Shown one piece after another: positions 1-8,419 of a stretch of DNA of 32,497 bases. The translations under genes were made by a program, and so were the position numbers. The stretch spans positions 1 through 32,497 of the forward strand of contig CALKMW010000024.1 in assembly GCA_938092205.1 (NCBI GenBank). The letters are read 5' to 3'. This DNA is from an uncultured Pseudomonadales bacterium (GTDB lineage Bacteria; Pseudomonadota; Gammaproteobacteria; Pseudomonadales; Porticoccaceae). The first letter of the stretch is position 1, and every line of letters starts with the position of its first letter. Below the pieces are notes generated by a model that worked only from the letters and a program-made list of their open reading frames with translations, ran no database searches and was not told the origin of the DNA.

Positions 1-1
1 T

Positions 2-3000
2 GGTTATACCTTTGATGGTCAAGGTTTTGCTGTGCAATTGCCCGAAGCAGGTCCTCTTTCAATTGATTCAGCCACTGGTACAGTCACTCTCAACGTTAAC
101 CCTGATTTTGAATCAGTGCCTGTTTATAATTTTGATATTGTTGCTGATTCTGGCCGCACTGGTTCGGCTAGCGTATCTATTATCAATGTCGATGAGGCGT
201 CACCTGTATTTGCTTCGGCAACTGCTGAAGTTACCATCGCAGAAGATGCTGAGGGTGTTATTTATACCGCTAGTGCCGATGATTCTGCAGATGTATCTGC
301 AGGTGTTACCTACAGCCTAGCTGGTGCTGATGCTGCGGCTTTTGCTATCACAGCTGGTGGTGATCTTACTGCTGTAGCTGTCGATTACGAGGCCAAGTCT
401 TCTTATAGTGTTACCATTATCGCTGATGATAGCGTTAACCCTGTTGCAGAGCTAGCTGTAACAGTTAATGTGACTAATACTGATGGCTTGCCACCAATCT
501 TTACTTCCTCTACAGAGGCTTCTGTTACAGAGAATAGTGGTGCTAATCAAGTGGTATATACAGCTATCGCTGAAGATGATGCGTCTGATATAACTTCAGA
601 TCCAATTAGCTATAGCCTGGTAGATGATGCCAATGGTGACTTCTCAATTGATGCCAGTGGCAATGTAACGCTGGCGACAAATCCTGACTTTGAAACTGAG
701 CCGTCCTACAGCTTTACTGTTAGAGCTACAGATGGTTCTGGTAATTATGCAGACCAAACTGTCACCCTTTCGATAATAGATGTCGACCCTGAAGGACCTG
801 TATTTAATGACAGTATTACCGATCTGGTTATCGATGAAAATGCTGAATTCTCTTATGCCGCTGTTGCCTCAGTTGATTCTCAGGTGGATGGTGAAGCTCT
901 AGTTTACAGCCTATCCGATGATGCTAATGGTGTATTTGTCATTGATGCCGTAACTGGTGAAGTATCAATGACGGTTGCCACCGATTATGAGCAGGGCAGT
1001 GATTATTCTTTTACCGTTGTAGCCACAGATGGATTTGGAATTTCCAATGACAAGACGGTTACGGTAACTATTAACAATCTAGATGATTATGCGCCAACAT
1101 TTGATGATAGTTCAGTTGTTCTGGATTCAATCGCCGAGAATACAGGTGCCGGTCAAATCATTTATACAGCTCAGGCCGACGATAGCGGCGATATAAGTGG
1201 TGGGGTGTCTTATGGTTTTGACGTCTATCCTACAACAACTACCCAGCCACCAGCCCTAGCTGAAAACACTCAGCATGTATATATTTCTGAAACGACTCGC
1301 TCTGAAGATGGCAGTCAGTTAACCGCAGTAGTTAGCTACACAAGCTCTGCCGCAGATACCACTGGCCTTGGCTTGCGAATTCATTTTGATAGTTCGGTTG
1401 TTTCTTTAAGCGCTTTATCAGATGCCTTAGGTGATGACGTTATCTTTACCAGTAATCAGGCTGTGGCCGATACTGGCGATGCAGATAATAACCCGGTTAC
1501 GGATAGCTTTGTGGATGCCGCTTGGGCATCGGTTCTTGGCGATTGGCCGGATCAAAACCTGCCAACTAACCTAATGACCCTTACATTCGATGTTAACGAC
1601 AGTGCGGCTGTATCAACTGTACTAGGAGTTTCTGCCATCGACAGTCCACAGGGCTTTGCATTTGATGGTCAGGCGCTTACTGTTCCTTTGTCTAAAGGTG
1701 CTGTTACAACACTAGGTTCACTAACTATTGATGCAGCTTCTGGTGAAGTTGTCTTGCTGGATGATCCAGATTATGAAGCTACCGCGGAATATAATTTTTC
1801 TGTTTTAGCTACAGATGCCGCCGGTAACCAAAGTGAATCGCAATCAGTAAATCTTGTGATTGATGATGAGCAGTTGGCAATTACCTCTTCCTCTACGGCC
1901 GATGCTGTTGATGAAAATATCGATGCCGGCTCTGTGGTTTACAGTACCACTATTTCTGGTGCCGAAGCTCAAGATACAATCAGTTACAGTCTTTTAACTA
2001 ATCTAATTGTTGAAGAGGGTGGAATAGAGCAACGTTTTGTTGAAAACACTGATGGCTCTGTAACCTTGCAGCTGTTTGTTAACCCATCCTTAGCAGCTAA
2101 CTACCCCAATAGTATTGAAAACTTTGACTTGGTGATTGGTTATGATGACTCTTCAATTACACAGCAATCGGTTTCTGTAGCCTCTGAGGCACAGTTGCAG
2201 ATTGTTGAAGAAACTGTAGTTGGTGAAATCAAGATCGCAGGGATCTTTATGGATCAACTGCCAAATATTTCTGATAATCCAATTGTTGAGCTAGTATTTA
2301 CACTGAATCAAGATATTACCTCTGCTGAATTTAGTGTCACAGATGTTTTGATTGGTACCGACCATAATCCACTACAGAACTCAATTTCACGTTACTACGA
2401 TAGTAGAGGCTTTGAAGTTGATGCTGTTACTGGTGATGTTTCTATCATTGACAGCCCAGATCATGAGTCAAGAACTGACTACGTTTTCTCTGTAATGGCA
2501 ATAGATGAAGCAAGAGGTCAATCGGATATTCAAACGGTCACCCTTGCTATTAATGATGTCGATGATTATGCGCCCGATGTTGATGTTGTTCCAAGCGAGC
2601 CTTTATCGCCTGATACTGGAATCACTGTTGTTGAGAATAGCAGTGCCGGTCAACAAATATTGACCGTTACTGCAGATGACTCAGGAGATATCACAGATGG
2701 TGTTACCTTTAGTCTTGCTGGCACTCATGCAGATTCATTTAACATCAATGCTAATACAGGTGCTGTTACCCTAATTGAAAATCCTGATTTTGAGGCTCAA
2801 AGTGCCTACAACTTTATTGTTATTGCCACAGATGCGGCAGGCAACTCTGATCAGCAGGATATACAAGTAAATATAGAAAATGTAGACGATAGTGCGCCTG
2901 AGATAACCTCAGGTGACACTGCTGGGTACATAGAGGAAAATTCAGGTGCCAACCAAATTATTTACTCTGTCATTGCTGATGACAGTAATGATATAAGTCA

Positions 3001-6000
3001 AACACCTATAACCTACAGTCTTTCTGGTGACAGTGATTCAGCTCTAAGTATTGATGCTAACACCGGTGATGTAACGCTTATAGACAATCCAGATATAGAA
3101 ACTCAAGCTCAGTATATCTTTACTGTGCTGGCGACTGATGGCGCAGGCAATGTAAGTCAGGGTCAAACGGTTACCCTAAATATAAATAATATTGATGAAA
3201 TTGCCCCAGAAATAACCTCTGGTACGGTTGCTAACAACGTTGTTGAAAATTCAGCAGCTGGCCAACATGTGTATACGGTAACCGCCACCGACAGTGCGGA
3301 TATCAGTGGTGGTGTTAGCTACTCTCTAGCAGATGATAGTGATGGAAGCTTTAGTATTGATGCCGAAGGCAAGGTAACATTTACTGCTTCAGCAGACTAT
3401 GAGCAGCAGTCTAGTTACAGCTTCTCGGTAGTCGCAACTGATGCTGCGGGCAATAGTAGTGAGCCTCATGTGGTTTCTATGCAGGTGGATAATCTGGATG
3501 AAACAGGACCCACTATAACCTCCTCTGATGCGGCCAATGATATTAATGAAAACTCTGGTGCAAATCAGGTTGTTTACACCGCAACAGCAGAGGACACAGA
3601 TTTTAATGGTGAAGAAGTCATTCAATTCAGTCTTGATGCTTCAAGCGATAGTGTCTTTAGTATCAATGCTGAAACCGGCGAAGTAACTCTTGCTGTTGAC
3701 CCAGATTTTGAAGCTCAAGATCAATACAGTTTTACCGTGATTGCCACCGATGGCTCGGGTAATCAAAGCCAATCTCAAACAGTCAGTCTTTCTGTTAATG
3801 ATGTTGATGACTTTACTCTAAGTGGTAAGGTCTATCACTGGGCTACTCAGTCCATGATGGATGATGTATCGATTTCTATGCATCACAAAGAGGGTGGCGA
3901 ACATATTAAGACGGTCTCCTCCAATGCAACAGGTGACTTCGTTGTTGATGAACTTGCTGCTGATGAGGTTACTGTAACCGCCCATCGTGAGCTTCAGTCT
4001 GAAGACACCGGTAGGCTTGTAACCTCACTTGATGCGTTGGCTGCACTTAAAATAGGTGTGGGCGATAACCCCAATACATTGGATGACTCTGGTATCAATC
4101 AAATTGGTGTCTCCGCTTATCAATTCTTTGCCGCTGACGTCAATAAGTCAGGCAAGGTAACCAGTGCCGATGCACTTGAAATTCTAAGGATGTCAGTTCG
4201 CTCACCCATTGCTATTGAAAGGGAATGGATGTTTATTGATGAGTCTCAAGATTTTTGGGATGAATCAGCCAATAATGGTCAGGGTGCACTAACGGTTAAT
4301 CGATTATCAGTTAGTCTTGATTATGATGGCGCTGAGATGACCGTAGAGGAAGCATCTGAAGCTAATTTTGTCGGTGTACTTCTTGGTGATGTATACAGTA
4401 ACTGGCAATCCCCAGATTCGCACAAGATGAACTACAGCCATTTTGTTAATCTTGAAAATGCTGGAAAAGCACCAATGTATCAATTTGGCATGTCACCACA
4501 AGAAGTGCCATTTGAAATTAATTCAGATGTAACGGCAGTGACTATTGATGAGAATTCTGGCGCACCACAGGTGGTATATAACACTAGCTCTAATGAGGCT
4601 GGTGCTACTTATACTCTTGGTAATGCGGGTGACTCAAGTCAATTTGAGATTGGCGCTGCATCTGGTGTTGTAGTGCTTAATGACAATCCAGATTTCGAAG
4701 CTAAGCAGTCCTATACCTTTGAGGTTATAGCCACTAACGAAGATGGTTATGTTGACTCTCAAGTAGTTACCCTAAATGTTAATAACCTTGATGAGGTAGC
4801 CCCAACAATTACCTCTGGTGATACGGCTACTAGCCTTATCGAAGATACTGGTGCAGGTCAGGTTATTTATACCGCCACTGCCACTGATAATAACGATGTA
4901 AGTGATGGAGTTAGCTATAGTCTAGCGGCTGGTGCCGATAGTGCGCTTTCAATCAATGCAGAAAGCGGTGAGGTAACCCTTTCAGATAATCCAGATTATG
5001 AAACAAACAGCAGCTATAGTTTTGATGTGGTTGCTACAGATGCAGCAGGTAATGCATCGCAGCAAGCAGTTACACTTGATATAACTAATATTGATGATAC
5101 AGCCCCAGTTATTACCTCTTTAGCTACAGCTAACCCGCTGGCTGAAAATTCTGGCTCCGGTCAGCAGGTATACACAGTAACCGCTGATGATTCTGTCGAC
5201 TCAAGTGGTGACCTTACCTATAGTCTAGTAGATCATTCAGCTGTTGAAAGTGCGATAAATATTCCTCAAGTTTTACCTAATACGCAGCATGTTTATGTGT
5301 CGGAAAGCACTAAATCTAGTGATGGTACTCAGGAAACCGTGGTTATTAGCTACAATGCAGAAGTTGATAGCTTAACGGGTTTAGGTTTAAAGGTTCATTT
5401 TGATAGTACTGTGCTAAGTGTTGCAGAGCTATCTGATGTTTTCGCAGATAGTAATTTATTCGCCTATGGCGATGCTATAGCTGATGATGACAATGCCGAT
5501 GGGGATGCTAATACAGATATGTATCTCTCTATGGGCTGGGCTTCAATCTATGCCGGTTGGCCAGGTGAATTACCTAAGGATTTAGCAACAGTAACCTTCA
5601 ATATATTGGATCAAGACGTTGATTTATCAACGATCAATTTTGTTACTACCAGTACCGCTGCTGGCTATACCTTCGATGGGCAATCTCATGATGTGGCCAT
5701 TGCAGATGGAGCATCTAGTTTAAGTATTGATAGCACAACGGGTGTGGTTACGCTTAATGACAATCCAGACTATGAAGCGCAAAGCGCCTATAGTTTTGAT
5801 GTTATAGCCACAGATGCTGCTGGTAATGCAAGTGAAGCCTTAACAGTAACCCTTGATATCACGAATTTAGATGAAGTAGCGCCAGTATTTGAATCATCTA
5901 CAGAAGCGAATATTGCTTCTGACATTGGTGCTAATAATGTTGTATATACCGCTCAGGCCAATGATGGGGATGATCCAGGTGCGCTTGTTTATGCAATAGA

Positions 6001-8368
6001 TCAAGATCAGGTTGCTTATTATTCCGAAGGTGTTTTTGAGCAGAACTTTATTGTCGAAGAAGATGGCTCAATCACCATGCAGTTGGCTCTAACTCAGGAT
6101 GTGATTGCGGATATTGCAGTTGGTGGTTTGGAGAACTTTGACGCTAGAATTGGATACAATCCTGATGAGGTAGGGGATATAACGGCTGATCAGTTAATTA
6201 CAACTGTGGAGCCTACCTTTGTTTCTAATAATGACGAAGTTGTTGGCGAGCTTTCTGCGGCGGCTTTGTATTTCCCTGCGACTACTGACGACTCATGGCA
6301 GCAAGTTTTCGCTGAGCTGAATTACACCCATGAGCCAGGTGTATTGTCCTCAAAGTTTGATATCTACAATGTACTAGTAGATGAATATGATTATACAGAC
6401 CCATCGTATTTTTCAAGTGCTAGATTAATGCTTGATACCGGTTTGACTATCGATTCTGCAACCGGTGAGGTGACCTTGGCCTCAAATCCAAATGCAATGG
6501 CTCAGCCTGAATATAGCTTTACCGTGACGGCGACAGACCCTGCAGGTAATGTGGCTTCACAAAAGGTAACCCTTACAGTTAATGAGCCTAGTCCAGCAAT
6601 CACTTCAACCGATCTGGATGTAGTTCTTGAAGGCAATGGTTCTGATCAGGTGGTTTACACTGCTACTAGTAATATTGCCGGTGCAAGCTATAGCTTGGTT
6701 GACCACACAGATTATTCTGCAGTAAATGATAATTCAGGTGGTGACCAGTCGCAGATACCTGCGGAAACAGTGATCACTGTGCCAGTGGTGCAGGCTGATA
6801 CCCAGCATGTTTATGTCTCGGCTGCTCAGCTATCAGACGATGGCAGTCAGATCACAGCCACATTCTCGTATCTGGCGGATGAAGCTAACCTAAGTGGAGT
6901 AGGGGTATCTGTAAACTTTGATAGTTCCGCTCTTAGTGTAAGCAGTGTGTCTGATGTATTCGCTGGTGCTATTGCATCAGGGGCGCAGTCAGCAGACTCG
7001 GGAAACACCGATAATGATTCATCCACCGATCAGTTATTAAGTTTTGGTTGGGCTTCTTTATTTGGTCAATTCCCAGGCTCAACTTCGGTTGACTTAGCCA
7101 CAGTGACCTTTGATATTGCGGATAGCGCTTCAGGTTCAACGGGATTGAATTTGGTAAGAACCAGCTCTGCTGCGGGTTATACCTTTGATGGTCAGTCGCA
7201 AGAATTGGCTATTTCAGCTGCTTCGGGTTCAACAGCTAATCAAACAGAGTCTGTAATTACAGCTCCAGAGGTGCAGGCTAATACACAACATGTATATGTG
7301 TCTGAAAGCACCAAGTCTGAAGATGGTACACAGGTAACAGTGACCTATTCATATCTAGCAGATAACGCCAATCTTAGCGGTATTGGCATGTCATTAAACT
7401 TTGATAGCTCTGTTCTCGCCTTAAGTGAAGTGTCCAATGTATTTACAGGCGCTATCGCATCTGGCTCGCAGTCAGTGGATTCTAGTGATACAGATGCCGA
7501 TTCAGCTACGGACCAAAAATTAAGCTTTGGCTGGGCTTCGTTGTTTAGCCAGTTCCCAGGTTCAGTACCTGTTGAATTGGCTACAATCACCTTTGATATT
7601 GTCGATACTAATGCAGACTCCACTGGTTTGAATCTGGTAGATACTAGTACTCAGGCAGGTTATACCTTTGACGGTCAATCTTATGATGTGCTTATTGCTG
7701 GTGATACGGGATCAGGCTCAGATGATGTGAGTTCAGTCCTAAGCATCGATAGTGTAACAGGTGCTGTTACTCTTGCCGGTGAAGCGAACTACCAAAATGT
7801 ATCAAACTACAACTTTACAGTTACTGCTAATAATGGCAGCGACAGTGCATCCCAGGATGTGGGTCTAGTAGTGGCGGATACCTTGGTCACTTCTGAGGCC
7901 TATCAGGGTACTGATAATGCAGATGTTATTGCATTAGGCTTGGGTTCTGCCGATGTTACTTCTGGTAATGGTGAAGACGTATTTGTTGTTGCGCAAAGCT
8001 TAGATGAGTGGAGTGCTTCTGCCCATACCCTAACTGATTTTGATTCTTCGTCGGATACTATTGATGTTTCAGCTGCCTTGTTAGCCGCAGGCTATACCGG
8101 TATTTCAGCGGTAGATGGGGTTGAGGAGAATCAATTGAATCAAATGACCAATGTCTCATCCGATATATTGGATCTAATCAGTGGCAATGACAGCAGTTTG
8201 GACAATGCTATTGGTAGCTATTTTGATGATGCATCTAATGTGCTTACCATATTTGCTGATTCAGATGCCTCTGTAGGCTCAAGCTCTATCGAGTCGATTG
8301 AGATCTCAGTAGGTGATAGCTCAACAGTAGAGGAAGATGATCTGACTCTAACGGCATTTATTGCCTAA
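2..8368 (+). CDS. Giant cadherin-repeat secreted protein with nested cohesin-like modules and a dockerin-like block (5' partial)
   Basis: The frame is open from the first bases of the window to a TAA at 8366-8368, giving 2788 residues; the true start lies upstream. About 15 cadherin-like modules of roughly 90-100 residues follow one another. Each has an 'ENSGAxQxxYT' strand, a 'YSL' strand, an 'F-x-I-D-x-x-T-G-x-V' hairpin, 'NPDFE/DYE', 'YSFxVxATDxAGN' and a 'DxDDxAP' calcium linker. Larger modules are inserted into five of the modules, and a dockerin-like block lies near residues 1271-1468. The last ~155 residues ('DVFVVAQSL', then 'LTDFDSSSDTIDVS') resemble the C-terminal target region of type I secretion substrates. 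The composition is acidic, with few Lys or Arg and essentially no Cys, as in Ca-binding extracellular repeat proteins. No secretion genes are adjacent. The inferred role is a surface adhesin or biofilm/matrix protein; the ligand is unknown. Identification as a secreted repeat protein is firm, the function is not. Confidence 0.9.
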   Translation, partial: GYTFDGQGFAVQLPEAGPLSIDSATGTVTLNVNPDFESVPVYNFDIVADSGRTGSASVSIINVDEASPVFASATAEVTIAEDAEGVIYTASADDSADVSAGVTYSLAGADAAAFAITAGGDLTAVAVDYEAKSSYSVTIIADDSVNPVAELAVTVNVTNTDGLPPIFTSSTEASVTENSGANQVVYTAIAEDDASDITSDPISYSLVDDANGDFSIDASGNVTLATNPDFETEPSYSFTVRATDGSGNYADQTVTLSIIDVDPEGPVFNDSITDLVIDENAEFSYAAVASVDSQVDGEALVYSLSDDANGVFVIDAVTGEVSMTVATDYEQGSDYSFTVVATDGFGISNDKTVTVTINNLDDYAPTFDDSSVVLDSIAENTGAGQIIYTAQADDSGDISGGVSYGFDVYPTTTTQPPALAENTQHVYISETTRSEDGSQLTAVVSYTSSAADTTGLGLRIHFDSSVVSLSALSDALGDDVIFTSNQAVADTGDADNNPVTDSFVDAAWASVLGDWPDQNLPTNLMTLTFDVNDSAAVSTVLGVSAIDSPQGFAFDGQALTVPLSKGAVTTLGSLTIDAASGEVVLLDDPDYEATAEYNFSVLATDAAGNQSESQSVNLVIDDEQLAITSSSTADAVDENIDAGSVVYSTTISGAEAQDTISYSLLTNLIVEEGGIEQRFVENTDGSVTLQLFVNPSLAANYPNSIENFDLVIGYDDSSITQQSVSVASEAQLQIVEETVVGEIKIAGIFMDQLPNISDNPIVELVFTLNQDITSAEFSVTDVLIGTDHNPLQNSISRYYDSRGFEVDAVTGDVSIIDSPDHESRTDYVFSVMAIDEARGQSDIQTVTLAINDVDDYAPDVDVVPSEPLSPDTGITVVENSSAGQQILTVTADDSGDITDGVTFSLAGTHADSFNINANTGAVTLIENPDFEAQSAYNFIVIATDAAGNSDQQDIQVNIENVDDSAPEITSGDTAGYIEENSGANQIIYSVIADDSNDISQTPITYSLSGDSDSALSIDANTGDVTLIDNPDIETQAQYIFTVLATDGAGNVSQGQTVTLNINNIDEIAPEITSGTVANNVVENSAAGQHVYTVTATDSADISGGVSYSLADDSDGSFSIDAEGKVTFTASADYEQQSSYSFSVVATDAAGNSSEPHVVSMQVDNLDETGPTITSSDAANDINENSGANQVVYTATAEDTDFNGEEVIQFSLDASSDSVFSINAETGEVTLAVDPDFEAQDQYSFTVIATDGSGNQSQSQTVSLSVNDVDDFTLSGKVYHWATQSMMDDVSISMHHKEGGEHIKTVSSNATGDFVVDELAADEVTVTAHRELQSEDTGRLVTSLDALAALKIGVGDNPNTLDDSGINQIGVSAYQFFAADVNKSGKVTSADALEILRMSVRSPIAIEREWMFIDESQDFWDESANNGQGALTVNRLSVSLDYDGAEMTVEEASEANFVGVLLGDVYSNWQSPDSHKMNYSHFVNLENAGKAPMYQFGMSPQEVPFEINSDVTAVTIDENSGAPQVVYNTSSNEAGATYTLGNAGDSSQFEIGAASGVVVLNDNPDFEAKQSYTFEVIATNEDGYVDSQVVTLNVNNLDEVAPTITSGDTATSLIEDTGAGQVIYTATATDNNDVSDGVSYSLAAGADSALSINAESGEVTLSDNPDYETNSSYSFDVVATDAAGNASQQAVTLDITNIDDTAPVITSLATANPLAENSGSGQQVYTVTADDSVDSSGDLTYSLVDHSAVESAINIPQVLPNTQHVYVSESTKSSDGTQETVVISYNAEVDSLTGLGLKVHFDSTVLSVAELSDVFADSNLFAYGDAIADDDNADGDANTDMYLSMGWASIYAGWPGELPKDLATVTFNILDQDVDLSTINFVTTSTAAGYTFDGQSHDVAIADGASSLSIDSTTGVVTLNDNPDYEAQSAYSFDVIATDAAGNASEALTVTLDITNLDEVAPVFESSTEANIASDIGANNVVYTAQANDGDDPGALVYAIDQDQVAYYSEGVFEQNFIVEEDGSITMQLALTQDVIADIAVGGLENFDARIGYNPDEVGDITADQLITTVEPTFVSNNDEVVGELSAAALYFPATTDDSWQQVFAELNYTHEPGVLSSKFDIYNVLVDEYDYTDPSYFSSARLMLDTGLTIDSATGEVTLASNPNAMAQPEYSFTVTATDPAGNVASQKVTLTVNEPSPAITSTDLDVVLEGNGSDQVVYTATSNIAGASYSLVDHTDYSAVNDNSGGDQSQIPAETVITVPVVQADTQHVYVSAAQLSDDGSQITATFSYLADEANLSGVGVSVNFDSSALSVSSVSDVFAGAIASGAQSADSGNTDNDSSTDQLLSFGWASLFGQFPGSTSVDLATVTFDIADSASGSTGLNLVRTSSAAGYTFDGQSQELAISAASGSTANQTESVITAPEVQANTQHVYVSESTKSEDGTQVTVTYSYLADNANLSGIGMSLNFDSSVLALSEVSNVFTGAIASGSQSVDSSDTDADSATDQKLSFGWASLFSQFPGSVPVELATITFDIVDTNADSTGLNLVDTSTQAGYTFDGQSYDVLIAGDTGSGSDDVSSVLSIDSVTGAVTLAGEANYQNVSNYNFTVTANNGSDSASQDVGLVVADTLVTSEAYQGTDNADVIALGLGSADVTSGNGEDVFVVAQSLDEWSASAHTLTDFDSSSDTIDVSAALLAAGYTGISAVDGVEENQLNQMTNVSSDILDLISGNDSSLDNAIGSYFDDASNVLTIFADSDASVGSSSIESIEISVGDSSTVEEDDLTLTAFIA
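1229..1714 (+). repeat. Nested cohesin-like module A inside a cadherin repeat
   Basis: About 162 residues lie between a cadherin 'GGVSYGFDVY' strand and its continuation 'SLTIDAASGEV'. Module hallmarks are 'NTQHVYISE', 'TGLGLRIHFDSS', 'DAAWASVLGDWP', 'LMTLTFDV' and 'FAFDGQALTV'. The alternation of beta strands, the 'hFDssvLs' motif and the 'LxTxTFdv' strand resemble cohesin-type beta sandwiches, but this is a fold-level inference. It is the most diverged of the four full copies. Confidence 0.75.
1997..2410 (+). repeat. Nested class-2 module E inside a cadherin repeat
   Basis: About 138 residues separate 'ISYSLL' from 'FEVDAVTGDVSII'. Core motifs are 'EQRFVENTDGSVTLQL', 'ENFDLVIGYDDSS', 'VVGEIKIAG' and 'ELVFTLNQD'. 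The only similar segment in the window is module F at 5999-6442. The 'fDlxIxYdpxxi ... VGEl ... vElxft' pattern also suggests a beta sandwich, possibly a distant cohesin relative, but sequence similarity to modules A-D is weak. Confidence 0.65.
3812..4405 (+). other. Carboxypeptidase-regulatory-like plus dockerin-like block
   Basis: Residues ~1271-1468 interrupt the cadherin chain. The first part, 'LSGKVYHW ... TGDFVVDELAADEVTVTAHRE', looks like a carboxypeptidase-regulatory/CNA-B-like beta domain. It is followed by a duplicated helix: 'SLDALAALKIGVG' near nt 4025-4063 and 'SADALEILRMSVR' near 4164-4202. The second helix is preceded by a canonical dockerin calcium loop, 'DVNKSGKVTSAD' (D-x-N-x-x-G-x5-D). 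The corresponding first loop, 'SEDTGRLVTSLD', is degenerate. The block ends with 'FVGVLLGDVYSNW'. The F-hand duplication is the signature of dockerins; a partner is not demonstrated. Confidence 0.75.
5240..5716 (+). repeat. Nested cohesin-like module B inside a cadherin repeat
   Basis: About 159 residues are inserted between 'LTYSLVDHS' and 'SLSIDSTTGVV'. Hallmarks are 'NTQHVYVSESTKS', 'TGLGLKVHFDST', 'MGWASIYAGWPG', 'DLATVTFNI' and 'AGYTFDGQSHDVAI'. It shares the whole motif order with modules A, C and D. Nucleotide identity is clearly lower than protein similarity, which indicates an old duplication. Confidence 0.8.
5999..6442 (+). repeat. Nested class-2 module F inside a cadherin repeat
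   Basis: About 148 residues lie between 'ALVYAI' and 'LTIDSATGEVTLAS'. It matches module E in motif order: 'EQNFIVEEDGSITMQL', 'ENFDARIGYNPDE', 'VVGELSAAALYF' and a final 'SSKFDIYNVLVDE', compared with 'SAEFSVTDVLIGT' in module E. It sits in the same cadherin loop as every other insert. Confidence 0.65.
6764..7246 (+). repeat. Nested cohesin-like module C (first of a tandem pair)
   Basis: This unit is exactly 161 codons, and the same unit starts again 483 bp downstream. Hallmarks are 'ADTQHVYVS', 'LSGVGVSVNFDSS', 'FGWASLFGQFPGS', 'VDLATVTFDI' and 'AGYTFDGQSQELAIS'. A linker rich in N, S and Q precedes it. It shares one cadherin host with module D. Confidence 0.8.
7247..7732 (+). repeat. Nested cohesin-like module D (second of a tandem pair)
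   Basis: This is the tandem copy of module C, offset 483 bp: 'ANTQHVYVSESTKSEDGTQ', 'LSGIGMSLNFDSS', 'FGWASLFSQFPGS', 'VELATITFDI', 'AGYTFDGQSYDV'. It is followed by a Gly/Ser/Asp linker and then by the second half of the host cadherin module, 'VLSIDSVTGAVTL'. It is the most similar pair among the nested modules, so probably the most recent duplication. Confidence 0.8.
7889..8365 (+). other. Type I secretion-like C-terminal region of the giant protein
   Basis: The last ~159 residues lack cadherin motifs. They start 'TSEAYQGTDNADVIALGLGSADVTSGNGEDVF', an RTX-like remnant without true GGxGxDxUx nonapeptide repeats. They continue with 'LTDFDSSSDTIDVSAALLAAG', a motif pattern seen in C-terminal type I secretion target domains. 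The extreme C-terminus is acidic and ends in hydrophobic residues, 'LTAFIA'. Export by an ABC/TolC-type system is inferred; no such genes occur in the window. Confidence 0.55.
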
Positions 8369-8393
8369 TCCCAACTAATCCTATCAGAGGTGT

Positions 8394-8419
8394 TTAAAAA
8401 GTGACTAAAAGCTTTTTAA
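8394..8419. other. AT-rich inverted repeat at a convergent gene end
   Basis: The arms TTAAAAAG (8394-8401) and CTTTTTAA (8412-8419) are perfect complements around a 10-nt loop. They overlap the stop and last codons of the minus-strand hydrolase, 25 bp after the giant gene stops. The stem is weak and GC-poor, so termination is only a possibility. Confidence 0.3.

Noticed and set aside
7889-8000. True RTX calcium nonapeptides at the C-terminus of the giant protein
   Set aside because: Only a degenerate 'GTDNADVIALGLGSADVTSGNGEDVF' remnant is present. No consecutive GGxGxDxUx units occur, so only a type I secretion-like end was claimed.
2-8368. The regular repeats could be a CRISPR array or intergenic satellite
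   Set aside because: They are in-frame protein repeats of 90-161 codons in one continuous reading frame, with synonymous divergence between copies. There are no short identical repeats with unique spacers.
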